Source of the DNA: Tachypleus tridentatus
Lineage: Eukaryota; Arthropoda; Merostomata; Xiphosura; Limulidae
Direction: 5' to 3'
NCBI RefSeq assembly: GCF_004210375.1
Contig: NC_134833.1
Location: 17,415,396 to 17,479,395 of the forward strand
DNA length: 64,000 nt
The position numbers and the translations under genes are program-made. The notes under the pieces were generated by a model, which searched no databases, was not told where the DNA came from, and saw only the letters and a list, made by a program, of their open reading frames with translations. Positions 1 to 12,388 of the stretch are shown here, piece after piece; position 1 is the first letter of the stretch; each line of letters starts with the position of its first letter.

Positions 1-139
1 AAACTTGTTAACAATTTGTCTCAAATTTGCTTTTTTTGAAGAGTATATATATATTTAAAATAATTGTAAAACACCACAACCAAACAAAGTATCTGTTGTT
101 ATATATTATAATTCTTCTCCGACGAGTTTCCGACATATT

Positions 140-1060
140 ATATTACGTATTACGAGTTCAAATAGCCTGAAACCGACTTAATTTGTAATTCAAATTTAGA
201 AGTTAATTAAATGTTAATATGTATGAAATTTATGATACCTACCAACAAATTACTTTGTTAACACAAATATATTTTAACAAATAAACATTGATACAATTTA
301 TAATAACGGTTATTACAAATAATGGTGTACATACAAGATTTATAAACTTACAAATGATACTGAGTCTTCAATCTGGTCTTGAAGCGAATCTTTATCGACC
401 ATTCGCGGTTCAATTCTTCGTTATATATAGGTACTCTTCTCTTTATGGGAAAGCTAGCTAGCCTATTCTCAGCTGGCCTCACGCGGTTTACAAGCTCACT
501 TTTACCGGAAAGATATCAAATGTTCTCGTGGAAATACTATAGTCCGAAGTTCTCTGAAGTCGAACGATTTATAATGTTCCAAATCTATAAATGTTCCTGG
601 TCAAATATCTGTAGTTTATCAAGTAATAACTGTTAATCACAGTTGTAGGTTCCTACGTTTATAGTATACTGATTGTAGCAAATTAACAATATTAAACCGT
701 CTCCGCAACACGTGTTGAGATGGCTACCTTTTATAATCATTAGGCGAGATTCTACAAAGTTCGTCACAATGTAAAACATATATTCTTGTTTCTTTCACTA
801 GAGAATTTTCTACAAATTTATAGAACAGGCGGGACTTTCGCAATACACATTTAACAATATAAGTTACACGTATTTCTAAGCATATGTTAAACTGGAACAA
901 ACTCAGATAAAAATAAATATATATAATATTAAATCCATTATACTAGTGACAATGAAACTAATTCAATGGAAAAATTCATAAACATTCTTAAATAATTAAA
1001 TAGCTCAACATTTTGATGCTTACGACGCTAAACAAATTCGCATAGAAACGAGTTAGTCAT
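140..1060 (+). repeat. Dispersed repeat X, copy 1 (unclassified)
   Basis: This AT-rich noncoding block aligns by eye, in the same orientation, with 50493-51440 and in part with 54745-55140. Shared landmarks include a stretch ending ATTACAAATAAT near 311-323 and AATCTATAAATGTTCCTGGTC near 583-603, followed by similar text to about 900. The copies are clearly diverged, so the family is old. No coding motif, terminal inverted repeat or tRNA-like head is visible, so I cannot place it in a transposon class. The single TTAA at 258-261 sits where copy 2 has a MITE insertion. The 85-residue open frame at 379-636 matches nothing I recognise and is probably chance. The outer limits are approximate. Confidence 0.6.
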
Positions 1061-1263
1061 ATTACGATTGGTTCCACAGTGTCGCTTGTCACGTTTCAAC
1101 CACTTTTCCAAGTACTTTTAAGTAGCTGCAGATTTCACAAATATATATATATATACATTAAAATTTGAGAATTGGTTTTAAAGGGGAGAAAAGTGGAAAA
1201 TGTTTTATATTTAAAATAACATTTATTCTTTATTTGAATAAACATGTAATTATTTACTAATTA

Positions 1264-1375
1264 GTGTGTGTTTTCTGACAGCAAAACCACATCGAGGCTA
1301 TCTGTTGAGTCCACTGAGGGGAATCGAACCTCTGATTTTAGCATTGTAAACCGTATACATTTACTAACTAGTCTA
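1264..1375 (-). mobile_element. tRNA-derived SINE, family B
   Basis: On the minus strand the element has a tRNA-like head with a B-box-like GGTTCGATTCC region, then AGATAGCC and GGCTTTGC-type text and an (AC)n-like tail, read here as GTGTGTGTTTTC at the left end. It matches the intact 119-bp copies at 40129-40247 and 47227-47345 but is diverged, and no clean target-site duplication is seen. Confidence 0.75.
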
Positions 1376-1823
1376 ACTTGATGTAACCTCACATGAACTG
1401 ATCTAACAAGCTAAAATTATCTTTTCATTTCTCCAAACTTTAATTCATATTCATTAAATCAGCATTAAAACTACATTCAAAAGTACATTTGTTTTCTTCT
1501 GTTTGAACGCGGTGCATAAAAGAGAAAAGATTCGAAGTACCTCATGATGGACTGAAAAATGAAACAAAAGAAATACATGTAACTTTTAGAAATTCAACTG
1601 TAGCACTTATTAAGAAAGAAAGAAACACACTTTTGATACACTGTAAATTAAAGTTACAAGAACAAAAAACCGATTAAGTTTTCAAGAGAAATGGTGATCA
1701 GTCAAAATTTGTAAATGCGCAACGATATTTAAAAATAAAATTCAGTTTTTATTTACGGCCGAAAATGTCGTTAACAATGAGGGTGAAACGACTTATTGTG
1801 ATCTTCATGAGCAAGAAGGTAAG
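1376..1823. other. No gene seen
   Basis: AT-rich unique sequence. There is no open frame of note, no recognisable repeat and no RNA gene. Confidence 0.6.
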
Positions 1824-1940
1824 AGTGTGTGTTTTCTTACAGCAAAGCCATCTCGGGCTATCTGCTGAGCCCACCGAGGGGATTCGAACCATTGATTTTG
1901 GTGTTGTAAATCCGTAGACTTACCGCTGAACTAGCGGGGC
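1824..1940 (-). mobile_element. tRNA-derived SINE, family B
   Basis: Near full-length minus-strand copy. It has a GTGTGTGTTTTC tail end at left, then CAGCAAAGCCA, GGGCTATCTGCTGAGCCC, the inverted T-arm/B-box text GGGGATTCGAACC and a tRNA 5' end at CTAGCGGGGC. An AT-rich imperfect dyad follows immediately at about 1962-2004 (ATATTAATATTAATAATACT). Confidence 0.8.
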
Positions 1941-2233
1941 ACAAAACGTTAGAATAGAATATTTAATAATATTAATATTAATAATACTTATTATTAATAT
2001 TGTACTAAGTAGATGGCACTGATCTCAAGTTAATATTAATTTCTTCTCAAACCAGAAAATAAAAATACATTAATATTTTAAATATTCCCGTTTTCTAATT
2101 TTTAATTTCTTCGTACACTGTTCTTTTTAAAATCTGTGCATTTGTTAAGGAATAGGGCAGTTTAGATGCAAGTTAGTCTCACGGTTGTATATGCTGTCGA
2201 ACTCGTTTTGTTTAATTGAAATAATACTCAGTA

Positions 2234-2511
2234 GGCCCGACATGGCCAGGTGATTAAAGCACTCGACTCGTAATAAGAGGGTTGCAGGTTCGAATCTCCA
2301 TCACAATAAAACATGATCGCCGCCTCTTCAGCCGTGGGGGCGTTATAATGTTACGGTCAATCCCACTATTCGTTGGTAAAAAGAGTAGCCCAAGAGTTGG
2401 CGGTGGGTGGTGATGATTAGCGGCCTTCCTTCTAGTCTTACACTACTAAATTAGGGATGGCTAGCGCAGATAGCCATCGTGTAGCTTTGCGCGAAATTCA
2501 AAAACAAACAA
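2234..2511 (+). mobile_element. tRNA-derived SINE, family A, with TSD
   Basis: The head starts GGCCCGACATGGCCAGGTG, with A-box-like TGGCCAGGTG and B box GGTTCGAATCC. The body carries the family landmarks GTTATAATGT, GGCGGTGGGTGGTGATGA and ATAGCC, and the tail is CAAACAAACAA. AATACTCAGTA lies just upstream (about 2223-2233) and AATACCCAGTA just downstream (about 2512-2522), an 11-bp target-site duplication with one mismatch. The 5' end of the insertion is therefore complete. Confidence 0.9.
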
Positions 2512-2919
2512 ACAATACCCAGTATGTATGAATTTATTTTGATCCGATAGCAATTAAATGGAACGTAAAGCTTTAACCTCGATTATTTCTATAATTACAC
2601 AAACATTAAATACATACGACGCTTGTTAGTTGAGCTTTCGCAGACGCTATAGAGATTGTGCATAGTAATAATTGATGGATTTATTTAGGGTTCTTAACCA
2701 TTGTTTATAAAATGATGATTGGCTAATCATTTTGTGTTTATAAATAACTGTGTTATTAATTTATCTTCGGTTTAGTTCACATTGCAAGCCTAAAGTTTTA
2801 GAAATCTTTAAGTTTTGTCGAAATGCATATGAAACAAATTGTTTTTTGCAGCGAGTCTATTAGGGCTGTTTGCTGCCGTTCCTCGTTACAAACTACTGAA
2901 CACCTTAACGTGCAATGTT
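2512..2919. other. No gene seen
   Basis: Unique AT-rich sequence without a recognisable open frame or repeat. Confidence 0.55.
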
Positions 2920-3184
2920 TTTGAATTTCGAGCAAAGCTACATGAGGGCTATCTGCGCTAGCCGTCCCTAATTTAGCAGTATAAGATTAGAGGGAAAGGC
3001 GGCTAGTCATCACTACCCACCGCCAATTCTTGGGCTACTCTTTTACCAACGAAGAGTGGGATTGACCGAAACGTTATAACACCCCCACGGCTGAAATAAG
3101 ATCATGTTTGGTGGGACGGGGATTCGAACCCTCGACTCTCAAATTGTTAGTCGAGCACCATAATCACCTAACCATGCTGACCCT
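2920..3184 (-). mobile_element. tRNA-derived SINE, family A
   Basis: Minus-strand copy. It begins with the inverted tail TTTTGAATTTCGAGCAAAGC and ends in the inverted tRNA head at about 3184. Many substitutions and a weak head indicate an older copy. The sequence at 3185-3589 that follows shows no gene. Confidence 0.85.
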
Positions 3185-3589
3185 TGATTTAGTTTCACTG
3201 AGAAGACAAAGACTTATTTTGAAAGAAGTTCTGTTTTAGCATTCGATACAATTTTATGACGAAATATTTGACCTCATTGAAGTTCGCAGCGTTTAAATAT
3301 TTTCATTTTCACTTGATATTAGAACAGCAGTTGACTCTTGTTTGTAGTAATTACTTTAACAAGAATAAAAACAACAGAAGGATAAGCTCTCAGAATTTTT
3401 ATTTTTTAAATTTAAGGCTTAGTCAATAAGTGCAGCACATCCACAACCCATTGTGCGGAGTGCGTTTTTTGCGGTAACGGGTTTTGAGCCATGATCCTTG
3501 GATTTTCAGTCCGGGCACGCTAACAAATAGTTTATTAACTCAATAACGTTTATAAGGATCAAGTCGTTAATCTGCTACGAAGTTTCGGA

Positions 3590-4286
3590 ACGTTGGTTCT
3601 TATGTATTCTACTTTCAACGTGCGGATCGTTGGTTCTTATGTATTCTACTTTCAACGTGCGGATCGTTGGTTCTTATGTATTCTACTCTCAACGTGCGGA
3701 TCGTTGGTTCTTATGTATTCTACTTTCAACGTGCGGATCGTTGGTTCTTATGTATTCTACTTTCAACGTGCGGATCGTTGGTTCTTATGTATTCTACTTT
3801 CAACGTGCGGATCGTTGGTTCTTATGTATTCTACTTTCAACGTGCGGATCGTTGGTTCTTATGTATTCTACTCTCGTGCGGATCGTTGGATCGTATGTAT
3901 TCTACTCCAACGTGCGGATCGTTGGTTCTTATGTATTCTACTTTCAACGTGCGGATCGTTGGTTCTTATGTATTCTACTCTCAACGTGCGGATCGTTGGT
4001 TCTTATGTATTCTACTTTCAACGTGCGGATCGTTGGTTCTTATGTATTCTACTCTCAACGTGCGGATCGTTGGTTCTTATGTATTCTACTCTCAACGTGC
4101 GGATCGTTGGTTCTTATGTATTCTACTTTCAACGTGCGGATCGTTGGTTCTCATGTATTCTACTTTCAACGTGGGGATCGTTGGTTCTTATGTATTCTAC
4201 TTTCAACGTGCGGATCGTTGGTTCTTATGTATTCTACTTTCAACGTGGGGATCGTTGGTTCTTATGTATTCTACTTTCAACGTGCT
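3590..4286 (+). repeat. 37-bp minisatellite, about 19 units
   Basis: The unit is CGTGCGGATCGTTGGTTCTT followed by ATGTATTCTACTTTCAA, 37 bp in total. Units are nearly identical, with a few TTTCAA/CTCTCAA and GTGCGG/GTGGGG variants and one disrupted pair near 3871-3910. Because 37 leaves remainder 1 on division by 3, all three plus frames stay open and give overlapping frames of 226-249 residues that translate the same DNA. That is a product of the period rather than evidence of a gene. The repeats start and stop sharply. Confidence 0.97.
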
Positions 4287-4341
4287 TGTCATTCCTGCTT
4301 TATTGTTTCAACTTATAGGGAAACTAGATTTAGATTTAGAA

Positions 4342-7300
4342 TGTTAGGAAAATACACAGGAACAGATACATTGATTTGAACAATACATTATTATATGTAT
4401 AAAATACACAGGAACAGATACATTGATTTGAACAATACATTATTATATGTATAAAATACACAGGAACATATACATTGATCTGAACAATACATTATTATAT
4501 GTATATGTATAAAATACACAGGAACAGATACATTGATTTGAACAATACATTATTATATGTATAAAATACACAGGAACATATACATTGATCTGAACAATAC
4601 ATTATTATATGTATATGTATAAAATACACAGGAACATATACATTGATCTGAACAATACATTATTATATGTATAAAATACACAGGAACATATACATTGATC
4701 TGAACAATACATTATTATATGTATAAAATACACAGGAACATATACATTGATCTGAACAATACATTATTATATGTATAAAATACACAGGAACAGATACATT
4801 GATTTGAACAATACATTATTATATGTATAAAATACACAGGAACAGACACATTGATTTGAACAATACATTATTATATGTATAAAATACACAGGAACAGATA
4901 CATTGATTTGAACAATACATTATTATATGTATAAAATACACAGGAACAGATACATTGATTTGAACAATACATTATTATATGTATAAAATACACAGGAACA
5001 GATACATTGATTTGAACAATACATTATTATATGTATAAAATACACAAGAACAGACACATTGATTTGAACAATACATTATTATATGTATAAAATACACAGG
5101 AACAGATACATTGATTTGAACAATACATTATTATATGTATAAAATACATAGGAACAGATACATTGATTTGAACAATACATTATATGTATAAAATACACAG
5201 GAACAGATACATTGATTTGAACAATACATTATTATATATATAAAATACACAGGAACAGATACATTGATTTGAACAATACATTATTATATGTATATGTATA
5301 AAATACACAGGAACAGATACATTGATTTGAACAATACATTATTATATGTATAAAATACACAGGAACAGATACATTGATTTGAACAATACATTATTATATG
5401 TATAAAATACACAGGAACAGATACATTGATTTGAACACTACATTATTATATGTATAAAATACACAAGAACAGACACATTGATTTGAACAATACATTATTA
5501 TATGTATAAAATACACAGGAACAGATACATTGATTTGAACAATACATTATTATATGTATAAAATACACAGGAACATATACATTGATCTGAACAATACATT
5601 ATTATATGTATAAAATACACAGGAACATATACATTGATCTGAACAATACATTATTATATGTATAAAATACACAGGAACATATACATTGATCTGAACAATA
5701 CATTATTATATACATATATTAGTAAAAATACACAGGAACAGTTACATTGATTTGAACAATACATTATTATATGTATAAAATACACAGGAACATATACATT
5801 GATCTGAACAATACATTATTATATGTATAAAATACACAGGAACAGTTACATTGATTTGAACAATACATTATTATATGTATAAAATACACAGGAACAGATA
5901 CATTGATTTGAACAATACATTATTATATGTATAAAATACACAGGAACAGATACATTGATTTGAACAATACATTATTATATGTATAAAATACACAGGAACA
6001 GATACATTGATTTGAACAATACATTATTATATGTATAAAATACACAAGGAACAGATACATTGATTTGAACAATACATTATTATATGTATAAAATACACAG
6101 GAACAGATACATTGATTTGAACAATACATTATTATATGTATAAAAATACACAAGAACAGACACATTGATTTGAACAATACATTATTATATGTATAAAATA
6201 CACAGGAACAGATACATTGATTTGAACAATACATTTATTATATGTATAAAATACATAGGAACAGATACATTGATTTGAACAATACATTATTATATGTATA
6301 AAATACACAGGAACAGATACATTGATTTGAACAATACATTATTATATGTATAAAAAAAAAATACAGGAACAGATACATTGATTTGAACAATACATTATTA
6401 TATGTATAAAATACACAGGAACAGATACATTGATTTGAACAATACATTATTATATGTATAAAATACACAGGAACAGATACATTGATTTGAACAATACATT
6501 ATTATATGTATAAAATACACAGAACAGATACATTGATTTGAACAATACATTATTATATGTATAAAATACACAGGAACAGATACATTGATTTGAACAATAC
6601 ATTATTATATGTATAAAATACACAGGAACAGATACATTGATTTGAACAATACATTATTATATGTATAAAATACACAGGAACAGATACATTGATTTGAACA
6701 ATACATTATTATATGTATAAAATACACAGGAACAGATACATTGATTTGAACAATACATTATTATATGTATAAAATACACAGGAACAGATACATTGATTTG
6801 AACAATACATTATTATATGTATAAAATACACAGGAACAGATACATTGATTTGAACACTACATTATTATATGTATAAAATACACAGGAACAGATACATTGA
6901 TTTGAACACTACATTATTATATGTATAAAATACACAAGAACAGACACATTGATTTGAACAATACATTATTATATGTATAAAATACACAGGAACAGATACA
7001 TTGATTTGAACAATACATTATTATATGTATAAAATACATAGGAACAGATACATTGATTTGAACAATACATTATTATATGTATAAAATACACAGGAACAGA
7101 TACATTGATTTGAACAATACATTATTATATGTATAAAATACACAGGAACATATACATTGATTTGAACAATACATTATTATATGTATAAAATACACAGGAA
7201 CAGATGCATTGATTTGAAGAATACATTATTATATGTATATGTATAAAATACACAGGAACAGATACATTGATTTGAACAATACATTATTATATGTATAAAA

Positions 7301-7773
7301 TACACAGGAACAGATACATTGATTTGAACAATACATTATTATATGTATAAAATACACAGGAACAGATACATTGATTTGAACAATACATTATTATATGTAT
7401 AAAATACACAGGAACAGATACATTGATTTGAACAATACATTATTATATGTATAAAATACACAGGAACAGATACATTGATTTGAACAATACATTATTATAT
7501 GTATAAAATACACAGGAACATATACATTGATTTGAACAATACATTATTATATGTATAAAATACACAGGAACAGATACATTGATTTGAACAATACATTATT
7601 ATATGTATAAAATACACAGGAACAGATACATTGATTTGAACAATACATTATTATATGTATAAAATACACAGGAACAGATACATTGATTTGAACAATACAT
7701 TATTATATGTATAAAATACACAGGAACAGATACATTGATTTGAACAATACATTATTATATTTATATGTATAAA
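4342..7773 (+). repeat. 52-bp minisatellite, about 66 units, with a TATA-like motif
   Basis: The unit is TATAAAATACACAGGAACAG, ATACATTGATTTGAACAATA and CATTATTATATG, 52 bp. Variants include a TATATG length increment (58-bp units), an ACATATACATTGATCTG subtype concentrated at both ends of the first 1.5 kb, and single-base indels. Every unit holds TATAAAAT, a canonical TATA-box sequence. The minus-strand frames of 74-103 residues here are repeat artefacts. The array starts about 55 bp after the 37-bp array and ends directly in a SINE fragment. Confidence 0.97.
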
Positions 7774-7808
7774 ACGGTTTACCTGCTTCAAGCGTAAAGA
7801 AGGGAGTT

Positions 7809-7857
7809 GGTAGAAGAGTAGCCCAAGAGTTGGCGGTGGGTGGTGATGACTAGCTGC
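7809..7857 (+). mobile_element. Fragment of SINE family A body
   Basis: About 50 bp matches the middle of family A (AGAGTAGCCCAAGAGTTGG, then GCGGTGGGTGGTGATGACTA). Head and tail are both missing. It sits right at the end of the 52-bp array, so the array's expansion or a later rearrangement may have truncated an older SINE. Confidence 0.8.
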
Positions 7858-8757
7858 GCCGAATGAATTCCTCACAGCACATAGTGCTTGTCAGCCAATA
7901 ATTTCACGTGCTATGTGCGTATTGGAATATTGACGTTTGGAATCTAGAAGAAACTTTAAGAAATCACATTTTCAATCAAGAAATTAAATGGTTTTCCTTA
8001 GCAAAAGTTCAGTCTGTCTGATTTATTTCCTTAATTTGTTTAAAATAAAGTGAGAAAGTTGGATGTTACACAAAAGAGAAAAAACAACACCAGCTGTAAG
8101 CAACAAAACATTGCAGTCTTCCAAAAGAAAACTATAGTTATCAGTATTATAGAGGAATATAAGATAGCAAATTAATTTAAAACACTTTTTATGAGTGCAA
8201 TAATTTTAATCTGCGTGTTAGATATCATCGGAACAAAATATAAAAAAAAAATCTTCCGATTAAAATTCCTCTTTACTTAAAAAATAAAAACTTTAACTCA
8301 GGTTTAAATAAGTAGAGGTCGTAAGTCTGTTTAATCTTCATAATGTAATCATTTACAGGATTTGAACGCAAACACGAAGTAAGTAAGACGCTTATACTTA
8401 AGGGGCGGACGCTTTATTTTGTGTTTTTTATTAATACTTTGGAGTAAAACAAAAATGTAGTCTTAGATTATAGGTACGTCTTTCATATGCAGCAACTCTT
8501 GTGTGTTACTATGTAAAGTTTGAAGCTGTCTGCTATCACAAAATGAGAAGCAACCTCTTACCTATTTATGATAAAGATTATGAATGTCATTATTTGAATT
8601 GAATGTGGTTAATGTTGTTTAAACATATTATTTAAAGAGAAGTAAGTGTCACGATTTTTTATTTTATATAAATACGAAGTGTTAATACAACATTTTGAAC
8701 TGAAATTAACTTTCATTATCAGTTAACTGTTCGAAATGGTTTCGAGTCTCACCATTT
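7858..8757. other. No gene seen
   Basis: 900 bp of AT-rich unique sequence. I find no coding frame, RNA gene or repeat that I can support. Confidence 0.6.
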
Positions 8758-9036
8758 GGGGCCCTGCATGGCCAAGCGTGTTAAGACGTTCGACTCGTAA
8801 TCTGAGTGTCGCGGGTTCGAATCTCGGTCGCACCAAACATGCTCTCTCTTTCAGCCGTGGGGGCGTTATAATGTTACGATTAATCCCACTATTCATTGGT
8901 AAAAGAGTAGCCCAAGAGGTGGCGGTGGGTGGTGATGACTAGCTGCCTTCCCTCTAGTGTTACACTGCTAAATTATTGATGACTAGCGCAGATAGCCCAA
9001 GAGTAGCTTTGTGCGAAATTCAAAACAAACAAACAA
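8758..9036 (+). mobile_element. tRNA-derived SINE, family A, with TSD
   Basis: Full-length copy with the GGCCCTGCATGGCCAAGCG head, B box GGTTCGAATCT and an (ACAA)n tail. CTCACCATTTG upstream (about 8747-8757) and CTCATCATTTG downstream (about 9037-9047) form an 11-bp duplication with one mismatch. The 68-residue frame at 8736-8942 lies inside this SINE and is not a gene. Confidence 0.9.
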
Positions 9037-9132
9037 ACCTCATCATTTGCACTAGATGACAATGGTTGATGTTTAAAAGTGCTCTCTAAAGCAAAGGAAG
9101 TGTCAAATATATTTTTATTTAGATATTAATTT

Positions 9133-12100
9133 TATTTAGAAGGTAAGTACTTAACACACGTGAACTAGCTATTTAGAAGTGAAGTACTTAACACTCGTGA
9201 ACTAGTTATTTAGAAAGTAAGTACTTAACACTTGTGAACTAGTTATTTAGAAGGTAAGTACTTAACACTGGTGAACTAGTTATTTAGAAGGTAAGTACTT
9301 AACACACGTGAACTAGTTATTTAGAAGGTAAGTACTTAATACTCGTGAACTAGTGATTTAGAAGGTAAGTACTTAACACACGTGAACTAGTTATTTAGAA
9401 GGTAAGTACTTAACACTGGTGAACTAGTTATTTAGAAGGTAAGTACTTAACACTTGTGAACTAGTTATTTAGAAGGTAAGTACTTAACACTTGTGAACTA
9501 GTTATTTAGAAGGTAAGTACTTAACACTCGTGAACTAGTTATTTAGAAGGTAAGTACTTAACACTTGTGAACTAGTTATTTAGAAGGTAAGTACTTAACA
9601 CATGTGAACTAGTTATTTAGAAGGTAAGTACTTAACACTCGTGAACTAGTTATTCAGAAGGTAAGTACTTAACACTCGTGAACTAGTTATTCAGAAGGTA
9701 AGTACTTAACACTCGTGAACTAGTTATTTAGAAGGTAAGTACTTAACACTTGAGAACTAGTTATTTAGAAGGTAAATACTTAACACTTGTGAACTAGTTA
9801 TTTAGAAGGTAAGTACTTAACACTGGTGAACTAGTTATTGAGAAGGTAAGTACTTAACACTTGTGAACTAGTTATTTAGAAGGTAAGTACTTAACACTCG
9901 TGAACTAGTTATTTAGAAGGTAAGTACTTAACACTGGTGAACTAATTATTTAGAAGGTAAGTACTTAACACTTGTGAACTAGTTATTTAGAAGGTAAGTA
10001 CTTAACACTCGTGAACTAGTTATTCAGAAGGTAAGTACTTAACACACGTGAACTAGTTATTTAGAAGGTAAGTACTTAACACTCGTGAACTAGTTATTTA
10101 GAAGGTAAGTACTTAACACTTGTGAACTAGTTATTTAGAAGGTAAGTACTTAACACTTGTGAACTAGTTATTTAGAAGGTAAGTACTTAACACTCGTGAA
10201 CTAGTTATTCAGAAGGTAAGTACTTAACACTCGTGAACTAGTTATTCAGAAGGTAAGTACTTAACACACGTGGACTAGTTATTTAGAAGGTAAGTACTTA
10301 ACACTCGTGAACTAGTTATTCAGAAGGTAAGTACTTAACACACGTGGACTAGTTATTTAGAAGGTAAGTACTTAACACTCGTGAACTAGTTATTTAGAAG
10401 GTAAGTACTTAACACTCGTGAACTAGTTATTTAGAAGGTAAGTACTTAACACTGGTGAACTAGTTATTTAGAAGGTAAGTACTTAACACTGGTGAACTAG
10501 TTATTTAGAAGGTAAGTACTTAACACTTGTGAACTAGTTATTTAGAAGGTAAGTACTTAACACTCGTGAACTAGTTATTCAGAAGGTAAGTACTTAACAC
10601 ACGTGAACTAGTTATTTAGAAGGTAAGTACTTAACACTCGTGAACTAGTTATTTAGAAGGTAAGTACTTAACACTCGTGAACTAGTTATTTAGAAGGTAA
10701 GTACTTAACACTTGTGAACTAGTTATTTAGAAGGTAAGTACTTAATACTCGTGAACTAGTTATTTAGAAGGTAAGTACTTAACACTCGTGAACTAGTTAT
10801 TTAGAAGGTAAGTACTTAACACTTGTGAACTAGTTATTTAGAAGGTAAGTACTTAATACTCGTGAACTAGTGATTTAGAAGGTAAGTACTTAACACTGGT
10901 GAACTAGTGATTTAGAAGGTAAGTACTTAACACTTGTGAACTAGTTATTTAGAAGGTAAGTACTTAACACACGTGAACTAGTGATTTAGAAAGTAAGTAC
11001 TTAACACACGTGAACTAGTTATTCAGAAGGTAAGTACTTAACACTCGTGAACTAGTTATTCAGAAGGTAAGTACTTAACACTGGTGAACTAGTTATTTAG
11101 AAGGTAAGTACTTAACACTTGTGAACTAGTTATTTAGAAGGTAAGTACTTAACACACGTGAACTAGTTATTTAGAAGGTAAGTACTTAACACTCGTGAAC
11201 TAGTTATTTAGAAGGTAAGTACTTAACACTTGTGAACTAGTTATTTAGAAGGTAAGTACTTAACACTGGTGAACTAGTTATTTAGAAGGTAAGTACTTAA
11301 CACTTGTGAACTAGTTATTTAGAAGGTAAATACTTAACACTTGTGAACTAGTTATTTAGAAGGTAAGTACTTAACACTCGTGAACTAGTTATTCAGAAGG
11401 TAAGTACTTAACACTCGTGAACTAGTTATTTAGAAGGTAAGTACTTAACACTTGTGAACTAGTTATTTAGAAGGTAAGTACTTAATACTCGTGAACTAGT
11501 GATTTAGAAGGTAAGTACTTAACACTCGTGAACTAGTTATTTAGAAGGTAAGTACTTAACACTCGTGAACTATTTATTTAGAAGGTAAGTACTTAACACT
11601 TGTGAACTAGTTATTTAGAAGGTAAGTACTTAATACTCGTGAACTAGTTATTTAGAAGGTAAGTACTTAACACTCGTGAACTAGTTATTTAGAAGGTAAG
11701 TACTTAACACTCGTGAACTAGTTATTCAGAAGGTAAGTACTTAACACTGGTGAACTAGTTATTTAGAAGGTAAGTACTTAACACTTGTGAACTAGTTATT
11801 TAGAAGGTAAGTACTTAATACTCGTGAACTAGTTATTTAGAAGGTAAGTACTTAACACTCGTGAACTAGTTATTTAGAAGGTAAGTACTTAACACTGGTG
11901 AACTAGTTATTTAGAAGGTAAGTACTTAACACTTGTGAACTAGTTATTTAGAAGGTAAGTACTTAATACTCGTGAACTAGTTATTTAGAAGGTAAGTACT
12001 TAACACTCGTGAACTAGTTATTCAGAAGGTAAGTACTTAACACTGGTGAACTAGTTATTTAGAAGGTAAGTACTTAACACTTGTGAACTAGTTATTTAGA

Positions 12101-12388
12101 AGGTAAGTACTTAACACACGTGAACTAGTTATTTAGAAGGTTAGTACTTAACACACGTGAACTAGTTATTTAGAAGGTAAGTACTTAACACTCGTGAACT
12201 AGTTATTCAGAAGGTAAGTACTTAACACTCGTGAACTAGTTATTTAGAAGGTAAGTACTTAACACACGTGAACTAGTTATTTAGAAGGTAAGTACTTAAC
12301 ACACGTGAACTAGTTATTTAGAAGGTAAGTACTTAACACTCGTGAACTAGTTATTTAGAAGGTAAGTACTTAACACACGTGAACTAGT
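9133..12388 (+). repeat. 37-bp minisatellite, about 88 units, each with a splice-donor consensus
   Basis: The unit is TAGAAGGTAAGTACTTAACA plus CTCGTGAACTAGTTATT, 37 bp, unrelated in sequence to the 37-bp array at 3590. Almost every unit contains AAGGTAAGT, a perfect metazoan 5' splice-site consensus (AG|GTAAGT). A variable dinucleotide lies in CAC-NN-GTG with NN = TC, TT, AC or TG; the AC form creates the E-box CACGTG. Other variants are ATTTAG/ATTCAG and TTAACA/TTAATA. Stops occur in every plus frame. The array's edges are sharp and no exon-like sequence flanks it. Confidence 0.97.

Noticed and set aside
3593..4379. Three overlapping plus frames of 226-249 residues
   Set aside because: All are frame-shifted readings of one 37-bp repeat, which cycles through the three frames.
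3590..12388. CRISPR-like array (37-bp repeats)
   Set aside because: Units are contiguous with no unique spacers, the genome is clearly animal, and no cas gene is near. These are minisatellites.
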